Assembly (NCBI RefSeq): GCF_003337735.1
Contig: NZ_QPJY01000001.1
Span: 206,150 to 270,149 of the forward strand
From: Thioalbus denitrificans
GTDB lineage: Bacteria > Pseudomonadota > Gammaproteobacteria > DSM-26407
Length of the DNA: 64,000 nucleotides
Direction of reading: 5' to 3'
Shown here: positions 35,753 through 46,495 of the stretch, piece after piece
How positions within the stretch are numbered: the stretch's first letter is position 1
Layout of the letters: every line of letters starts with the position of its first letter
The notes under the pieces: model-generated
What the model saw: the letters and a program-made list of their open reading frames with translations, nothing else
Database searches by the model: none
Told to the model about the DNA's origin: nothing
Position numbers and translations under genes: made by a program

Positions 35753-36595
35753 GTGCGGCAGTCTGCAAGCGGTCGAAGGGCGCCCCTGGTGGGCGCCCTT
35801 TTCGTCTGTGGCCTCCTCCTTCCGGCACCGCTTCCCGCCGTTGCCGGCTGCGCCGCTCCGCGGGTGGATGCGCGGGTGCAGGTGGCGCGGGTCAACGACG
35901 GCGATACGGTCACCCTGGCGGATGGCCGCCGGGTGCGCTTCATCGGTCTCGACACGCCGGAGATGAACTACGGCTCGGGCCGGCCGGAACCGCTGGCGGT
36001 GCAGGCCCGGGACGCCGTGACCGCGCTCCTCGGGCCCTCCCGCAGCCTGCTGCTGCAGTACGGCCGGGAGCGCGAGGATCGCCATGGGCGCCTGCTGGCC
36101 CATCCCTATCTGGCCGACGGCCGCAGTCTCACCGCCCAGTTGCTGGAGCGGGGCCTGGCGCCGGCGCTGGTCTATCCGCCCAATCTCTGGAACCTGGACT
36201 GCTATCAGGCCGCGGAACGGCGGGCGCGCACCGCGCGCCGCGGCGTGTGGGCGCTGGCGCCGTTCAGGCCGCGCCCGGTGGGGGAGTACCGCGGGCGCTC
36301 CGGCCACTACGGCGTGGTGGAGGGCGAGGTGACCGCCATTGCGCGCAACCGGGGCGGGGTCTGGCTGACCCTCGATGGGCACGCCACCCTGCAGGTGGCG
36401 CCGGAGGCCCAGCCCCATTTCGATGGCTGCCGGTTCGAGGCGCTGGTGGGGCGGGCGGTGCGCGCCCGGGGACGGCTGACCCGGCGTGGTGAGCACTGGC
36501 GAATGCGGCTGCGGCACCCGGCGCAGCTGGAGGCGGCCGCCGGTGACGGCGGCTCCCAGGCGCAATGCCCCCTCCCGGCGGCGGCCGGATCATAA
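35753..36595 (+). CDS. Secreted thermonuclease-like protein
   Basis: Protein of 280 residues, GTG start four bases after the rpmE stop. An N-terminal signal peptide (about 10-32) precedes an SNase domain at about 38-160. Nuclease residues are recognisable: VNDGDTVTL, GRRVRFIGLDTPE, QYGREREDRHGRLLAHPYL, and the Leu-rich AQLLERGLAP helix. After residue 185 comes an extra domain with GVVEGEVTAIARNRGG and WLTLDGHATLQV that reads like an OB-fold. It is probably exported and cuts nucleic acids or binds them; activity is inferred. Confidence 0.8.
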   Translation: MRQSASGRRAPLVGALFVCGLLLPAPLPAVAGCAAPRVDARVQVARVNDGDTVTLADGRRVRFIGLDTPEMNYGSGRPEPLAVQARDAVTALLGPSRSLLLQYGREREDRHGRLLAHPYLADGRSLTAQLLERGLAPALVYPPNLWNLDCYQAAERRARTARRGVWALAPFRPRPVGEYRGRSGHYGVVEGEVTAIARNRGGVWLTLDGHATLQVAPEAQPHFDGCRFEALVGRAVRARGRLTRRGEHWRMRLRHPAQLEAAAGDGGSQAQCPLPAAAGS

Positions 36596-36603
36596 AACGA
36601 ATC

Positions 36604-36630
36604 TTGTCTTTCTTAAGTTTCTTGTATAAT
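36604..36630 (+). promoter_or_regulatory. Promoter of malic enzyme gene
   Basis: TTGTCT (36604-36609), 15 bp, perfect TATAAT (36625-36630), in an AT-rich island 44 bp before the ATG at 36674. The spacer is short but the -10 is exact and preceded by TTG. Confidence 0.65.
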
Positions 36631-36673
36631 CGAAAGCTTTCACCTACCTGATTGCGAAGGATGGATTGCACCC

Positions 36674-37924
36674 ATGGCGGAAGATCTCAAGCAGGCGGCA
36701 CTGGACTACCACGCTAACCCGAAGCCCGGCAAGATCGCCATCCAGGTCACCAAGCCCACGGCCAACCAGCGTGACCTGGCGCTGGCCTACAGTCCCGGCG
36801 TGGCCGAGCCGGTGCGGGCCATCATGGCGAACCCGGCGGATGCCTACCGCTATACCGCCAAGGGCAACCTGGTGGGGGTCATCAGCGACGGGACCGCCGT
36901 GCTCGGCCTGGGCAACGCCGGTCCGCTCGCCTCCAAGCCGGTGATGGAGGGCAAGGGGGTGCTGTTCAAGCGTTTCGCCGACATCGACGTGTTCGACATC
37001 GAGGTGGACGCGAAGGAGCCGGAGGCGTTCATCGACACGGTGGCGCGCATCGCCCCCACCTTCGGCGGCATCAACCTGGAGGACATCGCTGCCCCCCACT
37101 GCTTCGAAATCGAGCGGAAGCTCTCCGAGCGGCTGGATATCCCCGTTTTCCACGACGATCAGCACGGTACCGCCATCATCATCGCCGTGGGCCTGCTCAA
37201 CGCCCTGGAGCTTCAGGGCAAGGCGCTGGATGAGGCGCGCATCGTCACCGTCGGCGCCGGTGCGGCGGGTATCGCCGGGATGCGCCTGCTGGTGGACCTG
37301 GGTGTGCCGCGGGAGAACATCCTGCTGCTGGACAGCAAGGGCGTGATCCACTCCGGCCGGCAGGACCTCAACGCCTACAAGGCGGAGTTCGCCGCCGCGA
37401 CCGATCGGCGCACCCTCGAGGACGCCATCGCGGGCGCCGATGTCTTCATCGGGCTCTCCAAGCCCGACCTGCTCAGCCCGGAAATGCTGCGCTCCATGGC
37501 CGATCGGCCGGTGGTGTTCGCGCTGGCCAATCCGGATCCGGAGATCCGGCCGGAGCTGGCCCACTCGGTGCGCGGCGATCTCATCATGGCCACCGGGCGC
37601 AGCGACTACCCGAACCAGGTCAACAACGTGCTCGGCTTCCCCTACATCTTCCGCGGGGCCCTGGACGTGCGCGCCACGACCATCAACGAGGCGATGAAAA
37701 TCGCCTGCGTGGAAGCCCTGCGGGGGATTGCCCAGGAGCCGGTGCCGGCGGAGGTGCTGGCGGCCTACGGCCTGGAGAGCCTCGAGTTCGGTCCCGAGTA
37801 CATGATTCCCAAGCCCCTCGATCCGCGGCTGCTGGAGCGGGTGCCGCCGGCGGTGGCCCGGGCCGCCATCGACTCGGGCGTGGCGACGCTCCCCTACCCC
37901 GCCCACTATCCGGCGCAGTCCTGA
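36674..37924 (+). CDS. maeB: Malic enzyme, short form without PTA domain
   Basis: Protein of 416 residues making pyruvate and CO2 from malate. The malic N-domain includes [12 protein letters not shown] and [15 protein letters not shown], with metal-binding [13 protein letters not shown]. The NAD(P)-domain has [16 protein letters not shown] and ends with [10 protein letters not shown] and [21 protein letters not shown]. coli MaeB (759 residues) carries an extra phosphotransacetylase-like half that is absent here. Cofactor preference is not certain. It sits between the nuclease and the pbp1a/pil cluster. Confidence 0.94.
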   Translation: MAEDLKQAALDYHANPKPGKIAIQVTKPTANQRDLALAYSPGVAEPVRAIMANPADAYRYTAKGNLVGVISDGTAVLGLGNAGPLASKPVMEGKGVLFKRFADIDVFDIEVDAKEPEAFIDTVARIAPTFGGINLEDIAAPHCFEIERKLSERLDIPVFHDDQHGTAIIIAVGLLNALELQGKALDEARIVTVGAGAAGIAGMRLLVDLGVPRENILLLDSKGVIHSGRQDLNAYKAEFAAATDRRTLEDAIAGADVFIGLSKPDLLSPEMLRSMADRPVVFALANPDPEIRPELAHSVRGDLIMATGRSDYPNQVNNVLGFPYIFRGALDVRATTINEAMKIACVEALRGIAQEPVPAEVLAAYGLESLEFGPEYMIPKPLDPRLLERVPPAVARAAIDSGVATLPYPAHYPAQS

Positions 37925-37927
37925 AGC

Positions 37928-37961
37928 GGCGGCTGCCGGGCCCGGGAGGACGGCAGCCGCC
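37928..37961 (+). terminator. Hairpin after malic enzyme gene
   Basis: 11-bp stem GGCGGCTGCCG / CGGCAGCCGCC around a 12-base loop, four bases past the stop. No T-run; it may be a bidirectional end with the convergent gene at 38152. Confidence 0.6.
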
Positions 37962-38011
37962 AAGGGTCTGGCGCCGGGCGGTTCGGCCCTCCGGACCCGG
38001 GCCCGCATTTG

Positions 38012-38124
38012 CCACCCCGGAGACACGGAAACCAGGCAATCCGGGGGGGCGCGGGCACCCTCCCTTCAGGGTCGTTCGTTGCGGCCCATGTGGCGGCAGT
38101 CACATCCCCCGTCTCTCCGTGGTG
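38012..38124. repeat. Degenerate inverted micro-repeat, CACGGAGA family
   Basis: The left arm (38012-38030) and inverted right arm (38107-38124) agree at about 14 of 17 positions and are built of CACGGAGA-like units. It is in the convergent gap between maeB and the gene at 38152. Confidence 0.55.
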
Positions 38125-38151
38125 TAATTGTGCCTTTCCGCGGCGCTCCCT

Positions 38152-38757
38152 TCACTCCACCGCCAGCAGCGCCTCCACGCGGGCGGTGTTGGCCCGCTCC
38201 GCGGGTCGCCCGTCCACCGGGCTCAGGGGGGTGTTGCGGGGGCCGTCGGAGGAGAACACGGTCAGGTCGATGACCGTGTCGCCGGCGACGAAACGGAAGC
38301 CGGGCAGGGTCTGGTGCCCGTTTCCGGACAGGCGCAGGCGCATGTCGCGGGGTTCGAAGGGGATGCCGGCGTCGTCCAGGGCAAAGGCGACTTCCTCCGG
38401 GGCGGCGGCGAACAGGTGCAGATCGATGACGCTGTTGACCCCGGCGGTGCCGCTGAGCACCGGCCCCACCAGGCGGGGATCGAAGCGGGCCAGCAGGCGC
38501 ATGGCGTTGAGTGCCGTGCGGCGCAGCTCCCGCAGGCGCGCGGGCTGGGAGTCGGACTGGAACAGCTGCTGGTAGGCGCGCAGGGCCAGCTCGATCTCCT
38601 CGTTCCGGGGCATGTTGCGGGTGCCCTCGGCGCCCAGGTGTCCCGCGGCCTTGCGCTTGGCCTGCAGGAAGTCGTTGAGCCCCTCGGCGGCCATGATGCG
38701 GGCCGCCTCCTCGGCGATCAGCTGGCGTACCCGCCGGTCACGCGTACTCTGGCCCAT
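38152..38757 (-). CDS. Conserved hypothetical protein, nucleotidyltransferase-like
   Basis: Soluble protein of 201 residues. The start ATG at 38755-38757 was chosen because GGGAG lies six bases before it; another ATG two codons upstream abuts that site. The N-terminal 90 residues are charged and helical (RVRQLIAEEAARIMAAEG, LRAYQQLFQ). The second half has SGTAGVNSVIDLHLFA and later AGDTVIDLTVFSS, a spacing that vaguely recalls minimal nucleotidyltransferases, but the full GSxxxGxxSDxD pattern is not there. I do not assign a function. It follows mrcA on the minus strand with a 74-bp gap. Confidence 0.68.
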   Translation of the reverse strand: MGQSTRDRRVRQLIAEEAARIMAAEGLNDFLQAKRKAAGHLGAEGTRNMPRNEEIELALRAYQQLFQSDSQPARLRELRRTALNAMRLLARFDPRLVGPVLSGTAGVNSVIDLHLFAAAPEEVAFALDDAGIPFEPRDMRLRLSGNGHQTLPGFRFVAGDTVIDLTVFSSDGPRNTPLSPVDGRPAERANTARVEALLAVE

Positions 38758-38831
38758 CTGCATCTCCCATCCGGGCTGCGGCGGGATGGCCCCCGCGCAG
38801 GTTCGTTGTGGCGGCGCACCGGTCCCGCGAC

Positions 38832-41243
38832 TCAGAACAGCCGCTCGGGAGCGCTGCCCCCCCCGCTTCCGGTCCCCAGCGGGGCCACGGCGGTCTGCTG
38901 GGGCACCGTATCCTCCCTGAAGGTCTCGAAGATGGCGTCGGGCTGGTCGCCGCGCGCCAGCAGTCCGGTGTCGGGGTCGATGCGCACGGTCACCAGGCCC
39001 TCGGGTTCGGGCTGGACATGTTCGGGTCGCCCCTTCAGGGCCTCGCCCATGAACTGGATCCACATGGGCAGGGCCGCGCGGCCGCCGGTTTCCCGGTTGC
39101 CCAGTGAGCGCGGCTGATCGAAGCCCACCCAGCAGGTGGTCACGACGTCGGCGTTGAAGCCGGAGAACCAGGCATCGAGCTGGTCGTTGGTGGTCCCGGT
39201 CTTGCCGCCGATATCGCCGCGTCCCAGTTCCAGGGCGCGGCGGCCGGTGCCGCGCTTGATCACATCCTGCAGCAGCGAGGTGATGAGCCAGCTGTTCTGC
39301 GGCGTGAGCACCCGGGTCGCCACCACCGGGGGCTCGTCCCCGCTCGCGGTCCGCCCCACCGGCAGCAGCGGCAGGGCGCCGGGAAGCCCCGGCTCGGGGC
39401 AGTCGCGGCAGACGGTGGCGGGCCGCGCCTCGAACAGCACCTCGCCGCGGGTATTCTCGATGCGGGCCAGCGCATGGGGCTCCACCCGGAAGCCGCCGTT
39501 GGCGAACACCGCGTAGCCGCCCACCAGTTCCAGGGGGGTGAGGACGCCGGTGCCCAGGGCCAGGGTGAGGTTGCGGGGCAGGGAGTCGGGCCGGAAGCCG
39601 AAGCGCTGGACGTAGTCCACTGCGTACTCGATGCCGATCTCGCGCAGCAGGCGGATGGAGACCAGGTTGCGGGACTTGTACAGGGCCTCCCGCAGGCGCG
39701 TGGGTCCGAAGAAGCGGCCGCTGTAGTTCTCCGGGCGCCACAGCTTCTCGGCGCCGGCATCCTCGTACACCACGGGGGCGTCGTTGATGATGCTCGCCGG
39801 GGTGAAGCCCTTCTCCAGGGCCGCCGAGTAGATGAAGGGCTTGAAGTTGGAGCCGGGCTGGCGCTCGGCCTGGGTGACCCGGTTGAACTTGCTGCGGTTG
39901 AAATCGAACCCGCCCACGAGGCTGAGGATGGCCCCGGTGTCGGGGTTGAGCGAGACCAGGGCGCCTTCCACCTGGGGCAGCTGGCTGAGGGCCCACTGGT
40001 CCTCCCCGGTGGGCCGGATGCGCACCAGGTCACCGGGAGCGAGCACGTCGCCGGCGCGCTTCGGCGCCGGGCCGGTGGCGTTGTCGCTGCGGTAGGCGCG
40101 GGCCCATTCCAGGCCCTCCCAGGGGATCTCCACGTCGGTGCCGTCCGCCAGCCGGACCCGGGCCGAGCGCTCCTCCACGCCCATGACCAGGGCCGGTATC
40201 TGTCCGCCGGTGACGGGGGTGTCGCGCAGGCGCTGCAGGCCCGCCTCGGGGTCCGCCGGATCGGTCCTGGCTTCCGGTCCGCGCCAGCCATGCCGGCGGT
40301 CATATTCGAGCAGGGCGCTGACCAGGGCATGGTTGGCGCTGTTCTGGAGCCGGCTGTCGATGGTGGTGGTGACCCGGTAGCCGTCGGTGTAGGCGGCGTC
40401 ACCGTAGCGGGCCACCATCTCGGTGCGGATCATCTCGGCCAGGTAGGGGGCGTCGGCCTCCACCTCCTGGCCGTGATAGCGGGCGGTGTTGGGCGTGGCC
40501 AGCGCCGCCTGGTAGGCGTCCGGCTCGATGAAGTCCAGGCTCCGCATGCGGCCGAGGACGTAGTTGCGCCGGGTCAGCGCCCGTTCGGGGTCGGCGATGG
40601 GGTTGTAGCGGGAGGGCGCCTTGGGCAGGCCGGCGATCATGGCGTATTCGGCCAGGCTGAGCTCGGCGAGCGGCCGGCCGTAGTAGACCTGGGCGGCGGC
40701 GCCGACACCGTAGGCGCGGTTGCCGAGGTAGATCTTGTTCAGGTAGAGCTCGAGGATCTCCTGCTTGCCGAGTTCGCGCTCGATCTTGAGCGCGAGCAGG
40801 ATTTCGTTGAACTTGCGCAGGAAGGTCTTCTCGCGGCTGAGGAAGAAGTTGCGCGCCACCTGCATGGTGATGGTGCTGCCCCCCTGGCCCTTCTCGCCGG
40901 TGCGCAGCAGGTGCCAGGCCGCGCGCAGGATGCCCTGGTAGTCCACGCCGGGGTGATGGAAGAACCGGTCGTCCTCGGCGGCGAGCACCGCCTGGATCAT
41001 CGGCTCGGGGATCTCGGCGTAGGAGAGCGGGATGCGGCGCTTCTCGCCGAATTCGGCGATGAGACTGCCGTCGGCGGCGAAAATCCGCAGCGGAACCTGG
41101 AACTGCATATCCTTGAGGCTTTCGGTGGACGGCAGCTTGGGCGCCAGGTAGACGTAGGCCCCGCCCGCGGCGACGGCTCCCAGCAGCCCCAGGGCGAAGA
41201 GGGCGGAGAGGAGACTGAACAGCAGCTTGGTGAGGCGTTTCAT
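38832..41243 (-). CDS. mrcA: Penicillin-binding protein 1A
   Basis: Bifunctional peptidoglycan synthase of 803 residues. There is an N-terminal membrane anchor (about 5-30). The glycosyltransferase domain (about 55-230) has AAEDDRFFHHPGVD, GGSTITMQVARNFFL and LNKIYLGNRAYG. An OB-like insert follows, then the transpeptidase (about 420-720) with catalytic Ser in QPGSNFKPFIYS, SRN and GGKTGTTND. It is divergent from pilM, the usual layout in Gammaproteobacteria. Confidence 0.97.
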   Translation of the reverse strand: MKRLTKLLFSLLSALFALGLLGAVAAGGAYVYLAPKLPSTESLKDMQFQVPLRIFAADGSLIAEFGEKRRIPLSYAEIPEPMIQAVLAAEDDRFFHHPGVDYQGILRAAWHLLRTGEKGQGGSTITMQVARNFFLSREKTFLRKFNEILLALKIERELGKQEILELYLNKIYLGNRAYGVGAAAQVYYGRPLAELSLAEYAMIAGLPKAPSRYNPIADPERALTRRNYVLGRMRSLDFIEPDAYQAALATPNTARYHGQEVEADAPYLAEMIRTEMVARYGDAAYTDGYRVTTTIDSRLQNSANHALVSALLEYDRRHGWRGPEARTDPADPEAGLQRLRDTPVTGGQIPALVMGVEERSARVRLADGTDVEIPWEGLEWARAYRSDNATGPAPKRAGDVLAPGDLVRIRPTGEDQWALSQLPQVEGALVSLNPDTGAILSLVGGFDFNRSKFNRVTQAERQPGSNFKPFIYSAALEKGFTPASIINDAPVVYEDAGAEKLWRPENYSGRFFGPTRLREALYKSRNLVSIRLLREIGIEYAVDYVQRFGFRPDSLPRNLTLALGTGVLTPLELVGGYAVFANGGFRVEPHALARIENTRGEVLFEARPATVCRDCPEPGLPGALPLLPVGRTASGDEPPVVATRVLTPQNSWLITSLLQDVIKRGTGRRALELGRGDIGGKTGTTNDQLDAWFSGFNADVVTTCWVGFDQPRSLGNRETGGRAALPMWIQFMGEALKGRPEHVQPEPEGLVTVRIDPDTGLLARGDQPDAIFETFREDTVPQQTAVAPLGTGSGGGSAPERLF

Positions 41244-41365
41244 GGCGGGCGGCGGCTTGGTGGGTGGGGGTTGTGAATTTCTGTTGCGTGAACTATTTAC
41301 AACTCTAATAAGGAATCTTCGTGTATAAGGTGTGTGAACCGGTCGGCGAATTGATGGTAATTCAC

Positions 41366-41393
41366 TTGATCGCTTTTCCGGCGCGACTAGTAT
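41366..41393 (+). promoter_or_regulatory. Promoter of the pilMNOPQ operon
   Basis: TTGATC (41366-41371), 16 bp, TAGTAT (41388-41393) in the AT-rich 208-bp gap between mrcA and pilM. This gap is notably poorer in GC than its surroundings. Confidence 0.6.
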
Positions 41394-41427
41394 TTAATGT
41401 GCTGGACTATTAATCAATGGTAAGTAG

Positions 41428-42516
<1,089 letters not shown>

Positions 42517-42517
42517 C

Positions 42518-43096
42518 ATGGCCCGTATCAACCTGTTGCCGTGGCGCGAGGAGCGTCGCAAGGAAAGACAGCGGCAGTTCCTGGGCATGCTGGTGGGTTT
42601 CGCCCTGCTGGCGGGTGCCATCGTCCTCTATGTGCACATGCATATCGGCTGGATGATCGATGACCAGGAGGCCCGCAACAACTACCTGAACCAGGAAATT
42701 GCCATCCTGGACAAGAAGATCAAGGAGATCCAGGAGCTGGAGAAGGAGAAGGCGCGGCTGCTGGCGCACATGAAGATCATCCAGGAGCTGCAGGCCAACC
42801 GGCCCGTGGTGGTGCACCTCTTCGACGAGATGGTCAAGACCATCCCCGAGGGGGTCTTCTACAACAATCTCGAGCGGCGCGGCACCACCCTGACCATGCG
42901 CGGCGTGGCGGAATCCAACACCCGGGTCTCGGCGCTGATGCGCAACACGGAGGCCTCCGACTGGGTCACCTCGCCGAAGCTCAACATCATCGAGACCAAG
43001 CGGGCTGAAACGGCGCGGGAAAGCAACTTCATCCTGCAGGTGCAGCAGAAGCAGCAGGGCGAGGCCGCCGCGGACGGGGGAGGGGCGAAACGATGA
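42518..43096 (+). CDS. pilN: Type IV pilus assembly protein PilN
   Basis: Inner-membrane protein of 192 residues. The conserved cytoplasmic start MARINLLPWREERRKERQ is the PilM-binding motif. One membrane helix follows (FLGMLVGFALLAGAIVLYV), then a coiled coil (about 50-95) and the ferredoxin-like periplasmic domain. It overlaps pilO by 4 bp. Confidence 0.97.
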   Translation: MARINLLPWREERRKERQRQFLGMLVGFALLAGAIVLYVHMHIGWMIDDQEARNNYLNQEIAILDKKIKEIQELEKEKARLLAHMKIIQELQANRPVVVHLFDEMVKTIPEGVFYNNLERRGTTLTMRGVAESNTRVSALMRNTEASDWVTSPKLNIIETKRAETARESNFILQVQQKQQGEAAADGGGAKR

Positions 43097-43680
43097 ACCT
43101 GTCCGATCTCAACAACCTCGATTTCGGCAACGCCGGCTCCTGGCCGGGAGTGGCCAAGGCCATCGCCATCATCCTGCTGTGCGGCGCGGTCCTGGGCGCG
43201 GGCTACTGGTACGACACCCAGCACCAGTGGGAGGCCTACAAGAAGGTGCAGCGCCAGGAGGGCGAGCTCAAGCAGGTCTTCGAGAAAAAGCAGCACAAGG
43301 CCGCCAACCTGGAAGCCTACCGGCAGCAGATGGTGGAGATGAAGGAGTCCTTCGGCGCCATGCTGCGCCAGCTGCCGGGCAAGACCGAGGTGGCCGGCCT
43401 GCTGGTGGACGTCTCCCAGACCGGTCTGGCCAGCGGGCTCGAGTTCGAGCTGTTCAAGCCCGAGAACGAGCAGCGCAAGGAGTTCTACGCCGAGCTGCCC
43501 ATCCGCATGCGGGTGGTGGGCACCTACCACCAGTTCGGCGATTTCGTGAGCGGGGTCGCCGCCCTGCCGCGCATCGTCACCCTGCACGACTACACCATCA
43601 GCAAGCGCGGGGGATCGGATCGGCTGGTGATGGATGTCACGGCGAAGACCTATCGCTACCTGGATGAGGGGGGGCAGTAA
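43093..43680 (+). CDS. pilO: Type IV pilus assembly protein PilO
   Basis: Protein of 195 residues starting MNLSDLNNLDFGNAGSWPG, with one membrane helix (about 22-42), a coiled coil (about 45-85) and a periplasmic ferredoxin-like domain. It forms a heterodimer with PilN in the alignment complex. The stop codon shares one base with the pilP start. Confidence 0.96.
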   Translation: MNLSDLNNLDFGNAGSWPGVAKAIAIILLCGAVLGAGYWYDTQHQWEAYKKVQRQEGELKQVFEKKQHKAANLEAYRQQMVEMKESFGAMLRQLPGKTEVAGLLVDVSQTGLASGLEFELFKPENEQRKEFYAELPIRMRVVGTYHQFGDFVSGVAALPRIVTLHDYTISKRGGSDRLVMDVTAKTYRYLDEGGQ

Positions 43681-44228
43681 TGGATTCGAAGAAGAGCCCG
43701 GTCGCCCTCATGCTGACCGTAATGGTCCTGGGCGGGCTGGGGCTGACGGGATGCGGCACCGGCGACAAGATGGCCGATCTGCGGGCCTACGTGAGCGAGG
43801 TGAAGGCCCGCCCCGTCACGCCGATCGAGCCCCTGCCCGAGATCAAGCCCTACGAGACCTACGCCTACCAGGTCCATGAGATGCGGGATCCGTTCGAGCC
43901 GCCGGCCGGCCCCGAGCCCGTGCAGGTGGCCCAGGAACAGGCGGGCGGTCCGCAGCCCGATCCGAACCGGCCGCGGGAGCCGCTGGAGATGTTTCCGCTC
44001 GACAGCCTGCGCATGGTGGGAATCCTGGAACGCGAGGAAACCACCTTCGGGTTGGTCAAGGCCAGGGACGGAACCCTGTTCCGGGTCCAGGAAGGCAACT
44101 ATCTGGGCCAGAATCACGGCAAGATCCTGCGCATATCGGAACAGCAAATCGACTTGATGGAAATCGTTCCGAACGGTACTGGCGGCTGGATGGAGCGGTC
44201 TGCCTCACTGGCACTGAACGAAAAGTAA
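43680..44228 (+). CDS. pilP: Type IV pilus lipoprotein PilP
   Basis: Lipoprotein of 182 residues. A lipobox (VLGGLGLTGCGTG, lipid Cys near residue 24) follows the signal peptide. A flexible Pro-rich region and the C-terminal beta-domain (SLRMVGILEREETTFGLVKA) come after. It links PilNO to the secretin PilQ. Confidence 0.96.
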   Translation: MDSKKSPVALMLTVMVLGGLGLTGCGTGDKMADLRAYVSEVKARPVTPIEPLPEIKPYETYAYQVHEMRDPFEPPAGPEPVQVAQEQAGGPQPDPNRPREPLEMFPLDSLRMVGILEREETTFGLVKARDGTLFRVQEGNYLGQNHGKILRISEQQIDLMEIVPNGTGGWMERSASLALNEK

Positions 44229-44244
44229 TCCCGAGGGGACACGC

Positions 44245-46395
44245 GTGATGATCACGGATAAATTTACCGCGCTCTTAGGCGCCGGACGGGGGGAACGGGT
44301 CGGCACCGCACGGAAGTCCGGTGGCGGCCTGGTATGGACCGGACTGCTCCTGCTGCTGCTGCCGGTACTCACGGCATCCGCCCAGCAGGGGGTCGCCCTG
44401 CAGCAGGTGGATGTCTCCACGCTTTCCGGGGATCGGGTTCAGATCCAGCTGGGCTTCAGCGGTCCGGCACCGCAGCCGCAGGGGTTCACCATCGACAATC
44501 CCGCGCGGGTGGCGCTGGACTTCGTCGGGGTCAGCAACGCCCTGCCGGTCAAGAGCCAGCCCATCGACGCCGGGGTGGCGCGCAGCCTGACCGCGGTCGA
44601 GGCCCAGGGCCGCACCCGGGTGGTGCTCAACCTCTCCGAAATGGTGGCCTACGAGACCCGGGTCCAGGGCGACAAGGTCTTCGTGACCCTGGGCGGCGGC
44701 GCCAGGACCGCTCAGGCGGCCGCCCCGGCGCCGGTGGCGCGCGACGTCATGCCCTCGGGACCCCGCATCACCGAGGTGGACTTCCGCCGCGGCGCCGCCG
44801 GCGAAGGCCGGGTGCTGGTCGCGCTCTCCGATCCCTCCATCGTCACCGACGTGCGCCAGGAGGGCACCCGGGTGGTGGTGGACTTCCTCAACACCTCCCT
44901 GCCGCCCGAGCTGGCGCGGCGGCTCGACGTGACCGATTTCGCCACGCCGGTGCAGTTCATCGAAACCTCGGCCCGGCGCGGCAACGTGCGCATGGTGATC
45001 ACCCCCACCGGCGAGTACGAGCACCTGGCCTACCAGAGCGACAACCAGTTCGCGGTGGAGGTCCGCCCCCTGACCCGCGAGGAGAAGGTGGAGAAGGAGG
45101 AGGAGTTCAAGTACACCGGCCAGAAGCTGTCGCTGAACTTCCAGGACATCGAGGTGCGGGCCGTGCTGCAGCTGCTGGCCGACTTCACCGGGCTGAACCT
45201 GGTGGCCAGCGATTCGGTGCGCGGCAACGTCACCCTGCGGCTGCAGAACGTGCCCTGGGACCAGGCGCTGGACATCATCCTCAAGACCAAGGGGCTGGAC
45301 AAGCGCATCGATGGCAACGTGATGATGGTGGCCCCGGCGGAGGAGATCGCCGCGCGGGAGAAACTGGAGCTCGAGACCAAGCAGCAGGTGGCCGAGCTCG
45401 CCCCGCTGCGTTCCGAGATCCTCCAGGTCAACTACGCCAAGGCAGCCGACATCGCCGCCCTGCTGAAGGCCAAGGAGAACAACTTCCTCTCCTCCCGCGG
45501 CAGCGTGACCATCGACGACCGCACCAACGTCCTGCTGGTGCAGGACACGGCGGAGAAGCTCGACGACATCCGCGCGCTGGTGGCGAAGCTGGACATCCCG
45601 GTGCGCCAGGTGCTCATCGAGTCGCGGGTGGTGGTGGCCGATACCACCTTCCAGCACGCCCTGGGCGTGCGCTTCGGCATCACCACCGACCGGGAGACCG
45701 GCGGCGACGTCATCAACTACGGCGGCGTGACGGGCAACGCGGCGGGCGCCGACACCCTCTACAACGGCGGCATCCCGACCCAGAACAACCGCTTCAACGT
45801 CAACCTGCCGGCGGGCGATGCCGGGTTCGGCACCTTCGGGACCATCGGTCTCGCCCTGGCCAAGCTGCCCTTCGGGTTCCTGCTCGATCTCGAGCTCTCG
45901 GCCATGGAGGCCGACGGCCGCGGCGAGGTCATCTCCAGCCCGCGGGTGCTGACTTCCAACCAGAAGGAGGCCTCCATCGAGACGGGTACCGAGGTGCCCT
46001 ACCAGGAGGCCACCTCCAGCGGCGCCACCAACGTGGAGTTCAAGAAGGCGGTGCTGAGCCTGAAGGTGAAGCCGCAGATCACGCCCGACGACCGGGTCAT
46101 CATGGACCTCTCCATCACCAAGGACGCCGTCAACCAGGAGGTGACCGGCGGCGGCGGCGAGCCGGGCATCGACACCAACTCCATCTCCAGCCAGGTGCTG
46201 GTGGACAACGGCGAGACGGTGGTGCTGGGCGGCGTGTTCGAGCAGAACCGGACCAGCGGCGTGCGCCGGGTGCCCTTCTTCGGCGAGCTGCCCTACATCG
46301 GCTGGCTGTTCCGCTCCAACTTCAAGGAGGACTCGAAGAAGGAGCTGCTCATCTTCGTCACGCCGAAGATCATCAAGGAGACCCCCAAGCTCTAG
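44245..46395 (+). CDS. pilQ: Type IV pilus secretin PilQ
   Basis: Outer-membrane secretin of up to 716 residues. The GTG at 44245 is followed by ATG; GAGGGG sits best for the GTG, but either is possible. There is a signal peptide (about 30-48) and two AMIN domains (about 50-260) that bind peptidoglycan. The STN and N-domains lie at about 290-470, and the secretin core (about 480-712) has VLTSNQKEASIETGTEVPYQ and VVLGGVFEQNRTSG. It forms the gated pore for pilus extrusion and DNA uptake. It is followed by a strong hairpin at 46417. Confidence 0.97.
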   Translation: MMITDKFTALLGAGRGERVGTARKSGGGLVWTGLLLLLLPVLTASAQQGVALQQVDVSTLSGDRVQIQLGFSGPAPQPQGFTIDNPARVALDFVGVSNALPVKSQPIDAGVARSLTAVEAQGRTRVVLNLSEMVAYETRVQGDKVFVTLGGGARTAQAAAPAPVARDVMPSGPRITEVDFRRGAAGEGRVLVALSDPSIVTDVRQEGTRVVVDFLNTSLPPELARRLDVTDFATPVQFIETSARRGNVRMVITPTGEYEHLAYQSDNQFAVEVRPLTREEKVEKEEEFKYTGQKLSLNFQDIEVRAVLQLLADFTGLNLVASDSVRGNVTLRLQNVPWDQALDIILKTKGLDKRIDGNVMMVAPAEEIAAREKLELETKQQVAELAPLRSEILQVNYAKAADIAALLKAKENNFLSSRGSVTIDDRTNVLLVQDTAEKLDDIRALVAKLDIPVRQVLIESRVVVADTTFQHALGVRFGITTDRETGGDVINYGGVTGNAAGADTLYNGGIPTQNNRFNVNLPAGDAGFGTFGTIGLALAKLPFGFLLDLELSAMEADGRGEVISSPRVLTSNQKEASIETGTEVPYQEATSSGATNVEFKKAVLSLKVKPQITPDDRVIMDLSITKDAVNQEVTGGGGEPGIDTNSISSQVLVDNGETVVLGGVFEQNRTSGVRRVPFFGELPYIGWLFRSNFKEDSKKELLIFVTPKIIKETPKL

Positions 46396-46416
46396 GCCCG
46401 GGAACGGCGCTGAAGG

Positions 46417-46451
46417 GCACCGGGGCGCCTGCGGGCGCCCCGGTGCGTTTT
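46417..46451 (+). terminator. Hairpin terminator after pilQ
   Basis: Perfect 13-bp stem GCACCGGGGCGCC / GGCGCCCCGGTGC with a TGCG loop, followed by GTTTT. This separates pilMNOPQ from aroKB. Confidence 0.75.
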
Positions 46452-46495
46452 CGGAAGCCTTGATTGGATGACACCGCTCGGGCGATCATCACCGG

